From Planctomycetota bacterium (lineage in GTDB: Bacteria > Planctomycetota > Phycisphaerae > UBA1845 > UTPLA1), in the NCBI GenBank assembly GCA_015654675.1, contig JAATGM010000022.1, forward strand, positions 1 through 64,000: a stretch of DNA of 64,000 nt, in the 5' to 3' direction. A program made the position numbers and the translations under genes. The stretch's first letter is position 1. The number at the start of each line of letters is the position of its first letter. Under the pieces are notes generated by a model. It saw only the letters and a list, made by a program, of their open reading frames with translations, did not search any database and was not told the origin of the DNA. Shown in pieces: positions 18,617 to 27,038 of this stretch.

Positions 18617-19327
18617 ATGCCCGAAACCTGGCAATTTGAAATCGCCGGCCTCTCCATTCCGCTGCACGAACCGCGCCCCATCCTCGATCAACTCCGTAAT
18701 ACCTACGCCGACTTCCAGCGCCGCTCCGACAACTTCAAGTCCGACAACAAAAACCCACACCTCTGCCACGCCGGTTGCAGCCACTGCTGTAAAAGCGGCG
18801 CCGCCTTCGCCGTCACGCTGGCCGAAGCAGTCGAATGGTCGCTCGCCATCGCCGCCTTACCGGCTGCACAGCACAAACAAGCGACCGACCAAGCCACCAC
18901 GCTCCTCGATCAACAACATCGCGCCTTCCCACAAATAGAAGGCCCACCCGACACCCCCGGCCAGCGCGAAGAACCGCTCTTCTCCGCCCGAGTAACGAAG
19001 CTCAACGCCACCAGCCCCGCCTGCCCGCTACTCTTCAACGATCTCTGCAGCGTCTACGAAAATCGCCCCATGCTCTGCCGCGCCTACGGCTTCCCCGTCG
19101 ACGCCTACGCGGTCGAATCCGCCGGCGCAATCGTGTTCCGAAGTCTCTGCGTACTCTACGAAGGAATGCAACTAGTCGACTACGTCCGCGCCAAGGACCT
19201 GAAAGCCAAACTCGCCGCGCTCTCCCACCGCCTCGCCGGTGGCCGCGATATCGGCCGCTTCACCTCCGCCGAAGCAATCCTCGCCACCATCAAGAAACCC
19301 CCAAACGGAAAAGCGACCAATGCCTGA
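18617..19327 (+). CDS. YkgJ-type cysteine-cluster protein
   Basis: A 236-residue member of the YkgJ/UPF0153 family, predicted to hold Fe-S or Zn through clustered cysteines. The signature is C-x3-C-x2-C-C in 'LCHAGCSHCCKSG' (about residues 53-60), then C-x7-C-x9-C in 'CPLLFNDLCSVYENRPMLC' (about 137-155). The family's biochemical role is unproven. The ATG at 18617 is used. Its last 8 bases overlap the start of the TIR-like gene (ATGCCTGA), so the two are very probably translated together. Confidence 0.8.
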   Translation: MPETWQFEIAGLSIPLHEPRPILDQLRNTYADFQRRSDNFKSDNKNPHLCHAGCSHCCKSGAAFAVTLAEAVEWSLAIAALPAAQHKQATDQATTLLDQQHRAFPQIEGPPDTPGQREEPLFSARVTKLNATSPACPLLFNDLCSVYENRPMLCRAYGFPVDAYAVESAGAIVFRSLCVLYEGMQLVDYVRAKDLKAKLAALSHRLAGGRDIGRFTSAEAILATIKKPPNGKATNA

Positions 19328-19772
19328 CGATCAACCAAAGCCAAGAATCTTCGTCTGCTATGAACCCGATTTGCAATCGCTCGCCGATCGCCTCGACGCC
19401 TGGCCCAACACCAACGCCGACAGGTCCGCCTACAACAACCGCGCCAACACCCCCTTCGACAGCCCCGCAGCCGAACTCGTCAAGCAATCCCTGCGCGCTC
19501 AAATCGAATCCGCGCAAGTTACCGTCTGCCTCATCTCAAAAACAACCCACTCCGACGAATGGATCAACTGGGAAATCGAAACCGCTAAGTCCGCCCCCCG
19601 GCGCAACGGCCTCGTCGGAATCCTCCTGCACGAATACAACCGCCCGCCCGCGCCAATGATCAACAGCGGCGCCATCTTCATCTATTTCAAACGCGATCAG
19701 GTCGAGCGAGCCATCGAATGGGCCGCCACCGAACACCCCACCAACGAAGATTTCATCCTTCAGGACAACTAA
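19320..19772 (+). CDS. TIR-like (DUF1863/ThsB-type) domain protein
   Basis: 150 residues, a single domain. It opens with 'PRIFVCYEPDLQSLADRL', like the first strand and helix of TIR-like folds. The middle shows 'SAQVTVCLISKTTHSDEW' and then 'INWEIETAKS' (Trp-Glu at about 84-85), the strand-helix signature of the TIR-like family PF08937 that includes ThsB of Thoeris. The next strand is 'GLVGILLH'. Known members make NAD-derived signals or act in protein interaction; catalysis here is not shown. The start ATG overlaps the YkgJ gene's stop by 8 bases. No ThsA-like (SIR2/SLOG) effector is nearby. Confidence 0.6.
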   Translation: MPDDQPKPRIFVCYEPDLQSLADRLDAWPNTNADRSAYNNRANTPFDSPAAELVKQSLRAQIESAQVTVCLISKTTHSDEWINWEIETAKSAPRRNGLVGILLHEYNRPPAPMINSGAIFIYFKRDQVERAIEWAATEHPTNEDFILQDN

Positions 19773-19793
19773 TCTGCAGCCCGGACCAGGCGA

Positions 19794-21836
19794 TCAGGAA
19801 CTAACCTTTTCGCTGGCCCGCCCCGACAAACTCGCAACTACCGCCAACAACTCCGAAGCCTCGATCGGCTTGGAAAGATGCGACTGATACCCCGCCCGCA
19901 GCGCCCGCGCCCGGTATTCGGGTCGCGCAAACGCGGTCAATGCCGCCGCCGGCGTGTTTCCGCCCTGGTCATCCGGCAGCAGCCGCAGCTTGCGAATGAA
20001 CTCATAGCCATCTTCGTTCGGCATGCCGATATCGCTCACCAGCACCGTCGGCCGTGCATGACGCAGGATTTCGCGTGCCTCCGCCGCCGATGCTGCCTGA
20101 ACCACCGTCGCGTTGCACTCTTCGAGCACGCGCGAAACCAGCCGCCGCGCGTCCTCCTCGTCATCGATGACAAGCACTGACACCCCCCGCAACACCTCCG
20201 CGTCAACCGGACAATCCGCGACCCCCGCGCTCAGCGCGACCAAGTCGTCTCCAATCGCTCGATTGGTGTCGGCCACACGCTGCGGCATCAGGGGAAGTTC
20301 GACCTCGAACGTCGCTCCCATGTTCTCGCCGGAACTGCGCGCCCGCACTTTTCCGCCGTGCAGCTCCACAAGATTCTTCACGATCGCCAGGCCCAGCCCA
20401 AGTCCCCGATGCGCCCGCGTTGTCGATGCATCCGCCTGACGGAATCGCTCAAAAACATACGGCAGAAACTCGGGATTGATTCCGGAGCCGCTGTCCGACA
20501 CGCTGATCTCCGCGCACCCGTCGCCGCGCCGCAGCCCCACCTGCACCGTACCGTTCTTCTGTGTGAACTTGATCGCGTTCGATAACAGATTCCAGACGAC
20601 CTGCTGCAACCGGGATGCATCGCCGCGCACCGGCCCCGCTCGCGCGTCCAGCGTCCTTTCGAATTGGATGCCCTTCGCTTCAGCCGCCGGAATCAACGAT
20701 TCAATGGCTGCGTTCGTGACTTCGACGAGGTCAACCTCCTGCACGTCAAGCCGCAGCTTGCCGGAAATAATCCGGCTCATGTCGAGCAGGTCTTCGATAA
20801 GCTGCGCCTGCATGCGCGCATTTCGTTCGACGACACTAAGCCCTTCAGTGAGCTCCGCATCGTGGCGGTTGTGACGTCGCAGGATGTGCGTCCAGCCGAG
20901 AATGGCATTCAACGGCGTTCGCAGTTCATGGGAAAGCGTCGCCAGAAACTCGTCCTTAAGCCGACCCGCATGCTCGGCATCTGCCCGCGCCGCCCGCTCG
21001 CTCGCCAATAGTTCGTCCCGTTCCTCCACGATGCGCCGCTGTTCGGTCACGTCCGTATTGGTGCCGAACCAGAGCACGATCTGGCCGGTCGTGTCCCGAA
21101 ATGGCATCACTCTTGTCAGAAAAGGCCGATACGACGCGTCTCGCCCCCGCAGATGAAAGGTCATGTCAAACGGCTCACCCGTCCGAATGGAAGCCCGCCA
21201 ATGCGCGAGGACGTCGTCGGCCTCACCCGGCCCGATCACCGTCTGCCATCCCCAACCCTCCATCTGATCGGCCGTCGTCCCGGTAAAGTCGTACCAGCGC
21301 TGGTTGTACCAGAAGATTCCGCCGTCGGGCCGCGCCATCCAGGCCAGGTGCGGAATGAAATTGGCCAGTACCTCGAATCGAAGCTGCCCCTCGCGGATCG
21401 TCTCAAACTGATCGCGAATCTGGTATTGCCGCTCCCGGCCGCGAACTGCCGCCTGCACCGCGCTCACAACCGACCGCATCGGCGCCGGCCGCTCGAGCAA
21501 CGTAACGTTACGGAGCAAACGCAGCACCGGATCCGAGTTGAGCCCCGCGCGCTCCCCACGCATCAGTATGACCGTGGGGATGTCCGACCACGCCGGCTGA
21601 TTCGCTAGCTTCGCCAGCAGGGCGTCGAACCCATCCGAAACGAACGCCTCTTCCGTCAGAACGATCGTCCCCACCCCGACGTCGATCTCGCTCGCCACCT
21701 TCCGCGGAGTCGTGCATACCAGGCAGGTCAGTCCTTCCACAGCGAGCAGTGAGCGCGTGATCTCTCCGTCCCGCGCCGTGGCGGGAATCAGCAGAACACG
21801 CAACTCATTCTCGGTCCGCACAACCGTTACCGTCAC
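19794..21836 (-). CDS. Hybrid sensor histidine kinase, partner of the KaiC-like gene
   Basis: 680 residues. Order: an N-terminal receiver-like domain (about 12-125, 'ELRVLLIPATARDGE'); a PAS domain (about 150-280, 'PHLAWMARPDGGIFWYNQRW'); a DHp helix with phospho-acceptor His in SHELRTPLNAI (about 302); HATPase_c with N box 'NLLSNAIKF', G1 DSGSGI and G2 'GLGLGLAIVK'; and a C-terminal receiver with phospho-Asp in VSDIGMP (about 599). No membrane segment is evident, so it is probably cytosolic. The start overlaps the KaiC-like stop as ATGA (21833-21836), arguing for coupled expression and joint signalling. Confidence 0.9.
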   Translation of the reverse strand: MTVTVVRTENELRVLLIPATARDGEITRSLLAVEGLTCLVCTTPRKVASEIDVGVGTIVLTEEAFVSDGFDALLAKLANQPAWSDIPTVILMRGERAGLNSDPVLRLLRNVTLLERPAPMRSVVSAVQAAVRGRERQYQIRDQFETIREGQLRFEVLANFIPHLAWMARPDGGIFWYNQRWYDFTGTTADQMEGWGWQTVIGPGEADDVLAHWRASIRTGEPFDMTFHLRGRDASYRPFLTRVMPFRDTTGQIVLWFGTNTDVTEQRRIVEERDELLASERAARADAEHAGRLKDEFLATLSHELRTPLNAILGWTHILRRHNRHDAELTEGLSVVERNARMQAQLIEDLLDMSRIISGKLRLDVQEVDLVEVTNAAIESLIPAAEAKGIQFERTLDARAGPVRGDASRLQQVVWNLLSNAIKFTQKNGTVQVGLRRGDGCAEISVSDSGSGINPEFLPYVFERFRQADASTTRAHRGLGLGLAIVKNLVELHGGKVRARSSGENMGATFEVELPLMPQRVADTNRAIGDDLVALSAGVADCPVDAEVLRGVSVLVIDDEEDARRLVSRVLEECNATVVQAASAAEAREILRHARPTVLVSDIGMPNEDGYEFIRKLRLLPDDQGGNTPAAALTAFARPEYRARALRAGYQSHLSKPIEASELLAVVASLSGRASEKVSS

Positions 21837-23323
21837 CTCGGAGCCGCGGGTTCCGCTGCGATTTCAACCGGCACGCCGCTCATGATCCCGCGATACTTCA
21901 TCAATGGTTCACTGAGATGGATTCCGTTCTCGTCAAAACGAAGTTCCCGAATGCTCTCTTCATGCGGCCCGCTTCGTTTCTTCAGTACCGAAATGGCCTT
22001 TCGAACTCTTCCCGCGTATTCGAAATAACGCAACAAAACCACCGAATCCGCCAAATAACTCGTATCCACAGGCGAAACCATGGAATCGCCAATCATGCCG
22101 TGCTGGGCCACAACCATGAGTGTTGTCACGCCCTGCCGGCCCAAATACGTCAGAAGCTCGTGCAACTGCGCCGTGAGGAAATTCTCCTCAGGCATCGCAT
22201 TCATGTATCCGTTCAGACTGTCAATCACCACTACGCGGGCCTTGTGGACCTCGACCGCCTCGCGAACCAGGTGAGCAAACTCCCCGGGCGAAAGTTCTGC
22301 CGGATCTACTTGTTGAATGCGCACTTGCCCCGCCTTGACCCCGGACGCGAATTTGATTCCCAATCCCTCCGTTCGCGTCGTGAGCGTGGCAATCGACTCG
22401 TCGAACGCAAAGATCGCGGCATGGTCGCCGCGATTGGCGGCTGCAATCGCATACTGCACCGCGATCGTCGATTTGCCCGAACCCGCCGGCCCCATCAAGA
22501 GCGTGCTGGTCCCGCGCTCCGGGCCGCCACCAAGCAGACTGTCGAGCGCGGTCACGCCACTCTTGATTCGTCCCGGCTCGAACACTTCGCGATGCTCGGA
22601 CGCAACGAGTCGCGGGAAAACCACCAATCCGTCGTGCCGGATCGTAAAATCATGATACCCGCCCCGGAAATCGGTCCCTCGGAACTTCACGACGCGCAAT
22701 CGTCTACGCGCCGCTCCGTAGAGCGGAGCAAGCTGTTCGAGCGAAATCACGCCGTGCGCGATGCTCTGCAGTTGCAGATCTGAATCCTCCGCCGTGTGGT
22801 CGTCCAGCAGGAGTACAGTGCACTTGCGCCCGATGAAGAACTGCTTCAGCGCAAGAATCTGCCGTCGGTATCGAAGCGAGCTCTGCGCCAACAGGCGCAT
22901 CTCAGAGAGCGAATCAAAGACAACGCGCGTCGGGTTGACGCGTTCTACGGCATCCAGGACGCGCTTGGTGGTTTCGGTCAGCTCGACTTCCGATGGATGA
23001 TACATCGTCACCTGGTTCGCGCCGTCAAGTTCGCCGGCGTCGCCGATGAGTTCGATGATCTCGATGCCGTCAAGCGACCACCCGTGCGACTCCGCGCCCG
23101 CCGCCAACTCCTCTTTGGTTTCCGAAAGCGTTATGTAAAGACATTTCTCCCCGCGCGCCGCCCCCTCCATCAAGTAGTGCATCGCCAGCGTTGTCTTCCC
23201 CGATCCCGGGTCTCCATCAATGAGATAGAGCCGATTGCGAATTAACCCGCCATTGAGAATGTCGTCGAACCCGGGGATGCCGGTTCGAGATCGCTCACTC
23301 GTTCGATAATCGGATTGAGTCAT
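21833..23323 (-). CDS. KaiC-like double RecA/RadA-type ATPase
   Basis: 496 residues from the ATG at 23323 (GGGATGG upstream); a TTG 18 bases earlier is possible. Two KaiC/RecA domains: Walker A GDPGSGKT (about 33) and GPAGSGKS (about 273). The catalytic acidic pair of cyanobacterial KaiC is reduced to one Glu in each half (LSETKEE, FAFDESI). Around the KaiC autophosphorylation site the text is 'DTSYLADSVVLLRYFE', so one Ser is kept and the neighbouring Thr is Tyr. KaiA and KaiB are absent. Such stand-alone KaiC-like proteins next to PAS histidine kinases occur in many non-cyanobacteria; the role is unclear. Confidence 0.9.
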   Translation of the reverse strand: MTQSDYRTSERSRTGIPGFDDILNGGLIRNRLYLIDGDPGSGKTTLAMHYLMEGAARGEKCLYITLSETKEELAAGAESHGWSLDGIEIIELIGDAGELDGANQVTMYHPSEVELTETTKRVLDAVERVNPTRVVFDSLSEMRLLAQSSLRYRRQILALKQFFIGRKCTVLLLDDHTAEDSDLQLQSIAHGVISLEQLAPLYGAARRRLRVVKFRGTDFRGGYHDFTIRHDGLVVFPRLVASEHREVFEPGRIKSGVTALDSLLGGGPERGTSTLLMGPAGSGKSTIAVQYAIAAANRGDHAAIFAFDESIATLTTRTEGLGIKFASGVKAGQVRIQQVDPAELSPGEFAHLVREAVEVHKARVVVIDSLNGYMNAMPEENFLTAQLHELLTYLGRQGVTTLMVVAQHGMIGDSMVSPVDTSYLADSVVLLRYFEYAGRVRKAISVLKKRSGPHEESIRELRFDENGIHLSEPLMKYRGIMSGVPVEIAAEPAAPR

Positions 23324-23601
23324 GTGCCCATCCCGCTGCAATGTCCAACCGCTTCGAAACTCGATCTTATCTGTTCGCTAAATGAGTTCACCCAAGCCCT
23401 GAACGGATGCCATAGTCCTGCACGAGAATAGCGCGCTCGATGTCCGCACTGCGCCGTGGGAGCTTTTGTCACAAATTGCCATTCTGACCATGCTTATATT
23501 GAATCGCACAGGCATGAAACTCGCATGAAATGCGCCCGCTCGCGCGGCTTGCCGACCATTTGATCGAATTCCGGGCTGCCGCCAGTTCGCCCCAGTGCGA
23601 T

Positions 23602-25692
23602 TCATCCTCCGCTCGTCATCGCCCGCCCCGCCAGACTCCGCACCGCCGCTACCAGCTCCTGCGGCTCAATCGGCTTCGACAAATGCATCTGGTATCCCGC
23701 CAGCATCGCCCGCGTCCGATCCTCCGACCGCGCAAACGCCGTCAGCGCCACGGCCGGTGTGCGACCGCCCTCCTCGGAACCCAACCGCCGCACCTGTCTG
23801 ATGAACTGATATCCATCCATCTCCGGCATGCCGATATCGCTCACCAACACATCCGGCTTATATCGCTCGATCAGCTCCAGCGCCGCCGTCGCCCCCGCCG
23901 CCGTGCGCACGTCCGCCTTCCGCTGCACAAGTACGCGTTGTATCAGCGCCCGCGCATCCGCCTCGTCCTCAACGACCAGCACCTTAACACCCGAAAGATC
24001 GACCCCCTCGCTCTCCGCCGTCGATCGCAATGCCGTGCCGGGGTGCTCTCGTTGTTGCTCATCCCGCACCGGCGCCAGGGGCAGAACCACGACAAACGTC
24101 GCCCCCTGTCCTTCACCCGCGCTCCGGGCGGCAACAGTTCCGCCGTGCAACTCCACAAGTTGCTTCACGATCGCAAGCCCCAGTCCAAGCCCGCTAAATA
24201 CGCGCGTCGTCGAAGAATCCGCCTGCTGGAACCGCTCGAAGACATGCGGCAGAAATTCCGGCTTGATTCCAACTCCCGAATCGTGAACCGTGATCTCCAG
24301 GTGCGAGTTTACGCGCTGCAGGAGCACGTCCACGGTGCCCCCGCGCGATGTAAACTTCACTGCGTTCGCCAGCAGATTCCAAACCACCTGCTGTAATCGA
24401 TTTGGATCGCCCGTCACCGGCCCGATCAGCGGATCAACAATTTGCCGCAACCGAATGCCCTTGGCTTCCGCCGATGGTCGAACGGTGCTCACGGCCTGCT
24501 CAACCACTTTTGCCAGGTCCGTCTGTTGAACGTCAAGCCGCACCTTCCCCGACACGATTCGGCTCATGTCCAGCAAGTCTTCAATGAGCTGCGCCTGAAG
24601 CTTCGCGTTGCGGCTGATTGTCTCCAAACCCTGTTTCAGGTCGTCGCCATCCGATTTCCGCGACGCCAGGATATGCGCCCATCCGAGAATGGCGTTCAGC
24701 GGCGTCCGCAACTCGTGCGATACGTTGGCGAGGAACTCATCCTTCATCAAGCTGACTCGCTCGGCCGCCGTCCGCGCCGCGCGTTCCGCCTCCAGTAGTT
24801 CCTCGCGCTGCTTCGCCGCGAGCTTGCGATCGGTAATGTCCCGCGCGATCTTCGACGCCCCGATGATTACTCCGTTTGTGTCGCGAATCGGCGAAACCGT
24901 CAGCGAGACGTCGATCAGACTCCCGTCTTTCCTCATCCGCACTGCTTCGTATTGCCGGATCCGCTCCCCGCGCCGCAGTTTCGAGAGAATCGTGTGCTCC
25001 TCGTCGATCCGATCGGGCGGAATCAGGATGGTGATCGATCGACCAATTGTCTCCTCCGCGGCGTAGCCGAACATTAGCTCCGCCGCTTTGTTCCAGCTCG
25101 TGATCACGCCTTCCAGCGTCTTGCTGACAATCGCGTCGTCCGACGACTCGACCAGCGCCGCAAGCCGGAACGGCGCTTCCTCAGCTCGTCGCCGATCCGA
25201 GATGTCCCGAAAGCTCCATACCCGTCCCACATTTTGATCGGCAACGATCTGGATCTTCGAAAACCGCTCAATCACCCGCCCGTCCCGCAACTCAAGAATG
25301 TCATAACTCTCCGCTGGAGATGATTCATAGATCTCGTCGACCGTCGCGCGGAATTGAGCCGGATTGCTGAATTGCCGGCTCGTAAACTCGATCAACCGTT
25401 CGTGGTCCTTGGTATCAAACACCTCCTGCGGAATGTCCCAGACGGCCCTGAACCTTTCGTTGAAGTCTGTTACGCGCCCATCGCCGTCCGTCACCAGTAT
25501 GCCGTCCGTCGTCGCCTCCAGGGTCGCCCGCATCATCGCCAGCGAGCGCGCCAGCTCCCGCGATTTCAAATCCAGCGCATCCTTGGCGCTGCGGAACTCC
25601 TCCTCCGCCCGTTGTCGCGCCGCCAGAATACTGCTCGCATTCTGCAGCGCCGTAGACCGCAGCATTCCTTCTTCGTTTTGCGGCTCGCTCAT
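23602..25692 (-). CDS. Hybrid sensor histidine kinase with PAS domains
   Basis: 696 residues: an N-terminal coiled coil (about 15-55), PAS 1 (about 58-165, 'EATTDGILVTDGDGRV'), PAS 2 with PAC (about 175-305, 'SSDDAIVSKTLEGVITSWN'), DHp with SHELRTPLNAI (His about 325), HATPase_c (N box 'NLLANAVKF', G1 DSGVGI, G2 GLGLGLAIVK) and a C-terminal receiver with VSDIGMP (Asp about 619). From the DHp onward it is strikingly like the 19794-21836 kinase, so they are paralogues with different sensory fronts. Its ATG overlaps the stop of the MetE-like gene as ATGA (25689-25692). No membrane segment is evident. Confidence 0.9.
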   Translation of the reverse strand: MSEPQNEEGMLRSTALQNASSILAARQRAEEEFRSAKDALDLKSRELARSLAMMRATLEATTDGILVTDGDGRVTDFNERFRAVWDIPQEVFDTKDHERLIEFTSRQFSNPAQFRATVDEIYESSPAESYDILELRDGRVIERFSKIQIVADQNVGRVWSFRDISDRRRAEEAPFRLAALVESSDDAIVSKTLEGVITSWNKAAELMFGYAAEETIGRSITILIPPDRIDEEHTILSKLRRGERIRQYEAVRMRKDGSLIDVSLTVSPIRDTNGVIIGASKIARDITDRKLAAKQREELLEAERAARTAAERVSLMKDEFLANVSHELRTPLNAILGWAHILASRKSDGDDLKQGLETISRNAKLQAQLIEDLLDMSRIVSGKVRLDVQQTDLAKVVEQAVSTVRPSAEAKGIRLRQIVDPLIGPVTGDPNRLQQVVWNLLANAVKFTSRGGTVDVLLQRVNSHLEITVHDSGVGIKPEFLPHVFERFQQADSSTTRVFSGLGLGLAIVKQLVELHGGTVAARSAGEGQGATFVVVLPLAPVRDEQQREHPGTALRSTAESEGVDLSGVKVLVVEDEADARALIQRVLVQRKADVRTAAGATAALELIERYKPDVLVSDIGMPEMDGYQFIRQVRRLGSEEGGRTPAVALTAFARSEDRTRAMLAGYQMHLSKPIEPQELVAAVRSLAGRAMTSGG

Positions 25693-26753
25693 GCGCGCCC
25701 TCCGGTTTCTTCTGACGCAAGGGCCGTCCCAACCACGCGCGACCGAATCTTCGCAAATGCCGTCTCGCGGCTGGTCGACGTGTCATCGCAAAAAGGAGAA
25801 AAACCACAATCGTCCGTCGTCCCAAGTTGCGCCACTGGAATGTACTCGGCCGCCTCCAGCGTGCGATCACGAACCTCCTCCGGCGTCTCCACGTGCGGAT
25901 TGATCGGCGAAACCACGCCCACAAACACCCGATGCTCCGGCTTCATGTAGTCGCGGATAATCTTCAAAACCCGCGCCCGGTCCTTCTCACCCGCCAGCGC
26001 GATATAGAAGCTCCCCACCCGTAGCTCAAACAAGCTCGGCAGCAGTTCCGCGTAATCCACATCCGCACTGTGTGTCGAATCGCGATCCCCGCCCGGACAG
26101 GTGTGAACGCCCAGCCGCTTCCGCTCCTCCGCCGAGAATCGCGACAAAGCCAGGTTGTTCAGATCGATAAAGCGGTGAAGCAAGTCCCCGCTCGGATCAA
26201 CCTTGACCGCAAACCGCCCCTCGGTGAAATCGATCTGCACCTTGTACGCCCCCTTCGCCAGGCACCCCCGAATCTCGCGCTCGTGCTCGCTCAGCAAATC
26301 GTCAATGAACTGCTCGCGCGAATACCCCGCAATCGGCTCAGCCGGATACATCAGACTCAGCGCCGACGGCGATATCACCGCCTGCTTCACCGGCACGTGC
26401 GCGTACCGCAGCGCTACGTCCAGAAAGCTGTCCGCATACCGCATGTACCGAAATGGCCCGCTCGTCAGCCGCGGCATCCGCCGCGTGTGCCCCGCCGCAA
26501 ACGGAATCTTGAACCCGTCCGGCGCCGTGTTAGGCAGCCCGTCCACTGAATATGTCCAGAAATTGTGATACTTCCGCTGCTCGCCGTCCGTAATCACCGG
26601 CGACCCGGTTTCCTCGAATCGCTCAACCGTGTCGCGAATGGCCGCCTCAAAGATGGGTTCCAAAGCGCGGTTCTGCCCGTCACCCGCAGCGATTGCTTCC
26701 AGAAGTGCCGGTGGACGCGGAATGCTCCCAATCGGCTCGGTGGGGATACTCAT
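25689..26753 (-). CDS. MetE C-terminal-domain-like (cobalamin-independent methionine synthase family)
   Basis: 354 residues, the length of the catalytic half of MetE alone. Family text includes 'PTEPIGSIPRP' near the start, 'SPVITDGEQRK', 'DFTEGRF', a zinc-ligand-like His-x-Cys in HTCPGGD (about 216) and a second Cys in 'TTDDCGFSPF' (about 315). Full MetE transfers methyl from methyltetrahydrofolate to homocysteine. Short archaeal-type and alkyl-transfer relatives use other donors or acceptors, so the substrate is open. The gene is translationally coupled (ATGA) to a sensor kinase, an unusual partner for a methyltransferase. The ATG at 26753 gives the natural N-terminus. Confidence 0.75.
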   Translation of the reverse strand: MSIPTEPIGSIPRPPALLEAIAAGDGQNRALEPIFEAAIRDTVERFEETGSPVITDGEQRKYHNFWTYSVDGLPNTAPDGFKIPFAAGHTRRMPRLTSGPFRYMRYADSFLDVALRYAHVPVKQAVISPSALSLMYPAEPIAGYSREQFIDDLLSEHEREIRGCLAKGAYKVQIDFTEGRFAVKVDPSGDLLHRFIDLNNLALSRFSAEERKRLGVHTCPGGDRDSTHSADVDYAELLPSLFELRVGSFYIALAGEKDRARVLKIIRDYMKPEHRVFVGVVSPINPHVETPEEVRDRTLEAAEYIPVAQLGTTDDCGFSPFCDDTSTSRETAFAKIRSRVVGTALASEETGGRA

Positions 26754-27038
26754 AACGGACCCTGCCTCCGCCGGAGGGCCTTCGGGCGAAAACCCTTAGG
26801 GAGGAATCCCGCCGCCTGCTAAATTCAATCAGCGAACGCCCTATAGTGTAGCCGGAGTCGGCCCGCGCGCCACCCAAACTGGCCGACTTCATGCCCAAAA
26901 TTCCGATTTTCGCGTGACATCGCCGCCAAATCTGTCGCACTTCTCGTGAAGTCGGGCCATCCGCCCATTCGGAGGCCGCGTTGCCCGCGCTCCGTGCGGA
27001 CCACTCCTCCGAGTTTGTCATCCTCTGGGAGCTGCTTC

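Noticed and set aside
19320-19772. Complete Thoeris system
   Set aside because: Only a ThsB-like TIR protein is present; no ThsA-type SIR2/SLOG effector on either side.
21833-23323. Circadian clock locus
   Set aside because: No kaiA or kaiB, and the KaiC-like active sites and phosphosite differ from the clock protein.
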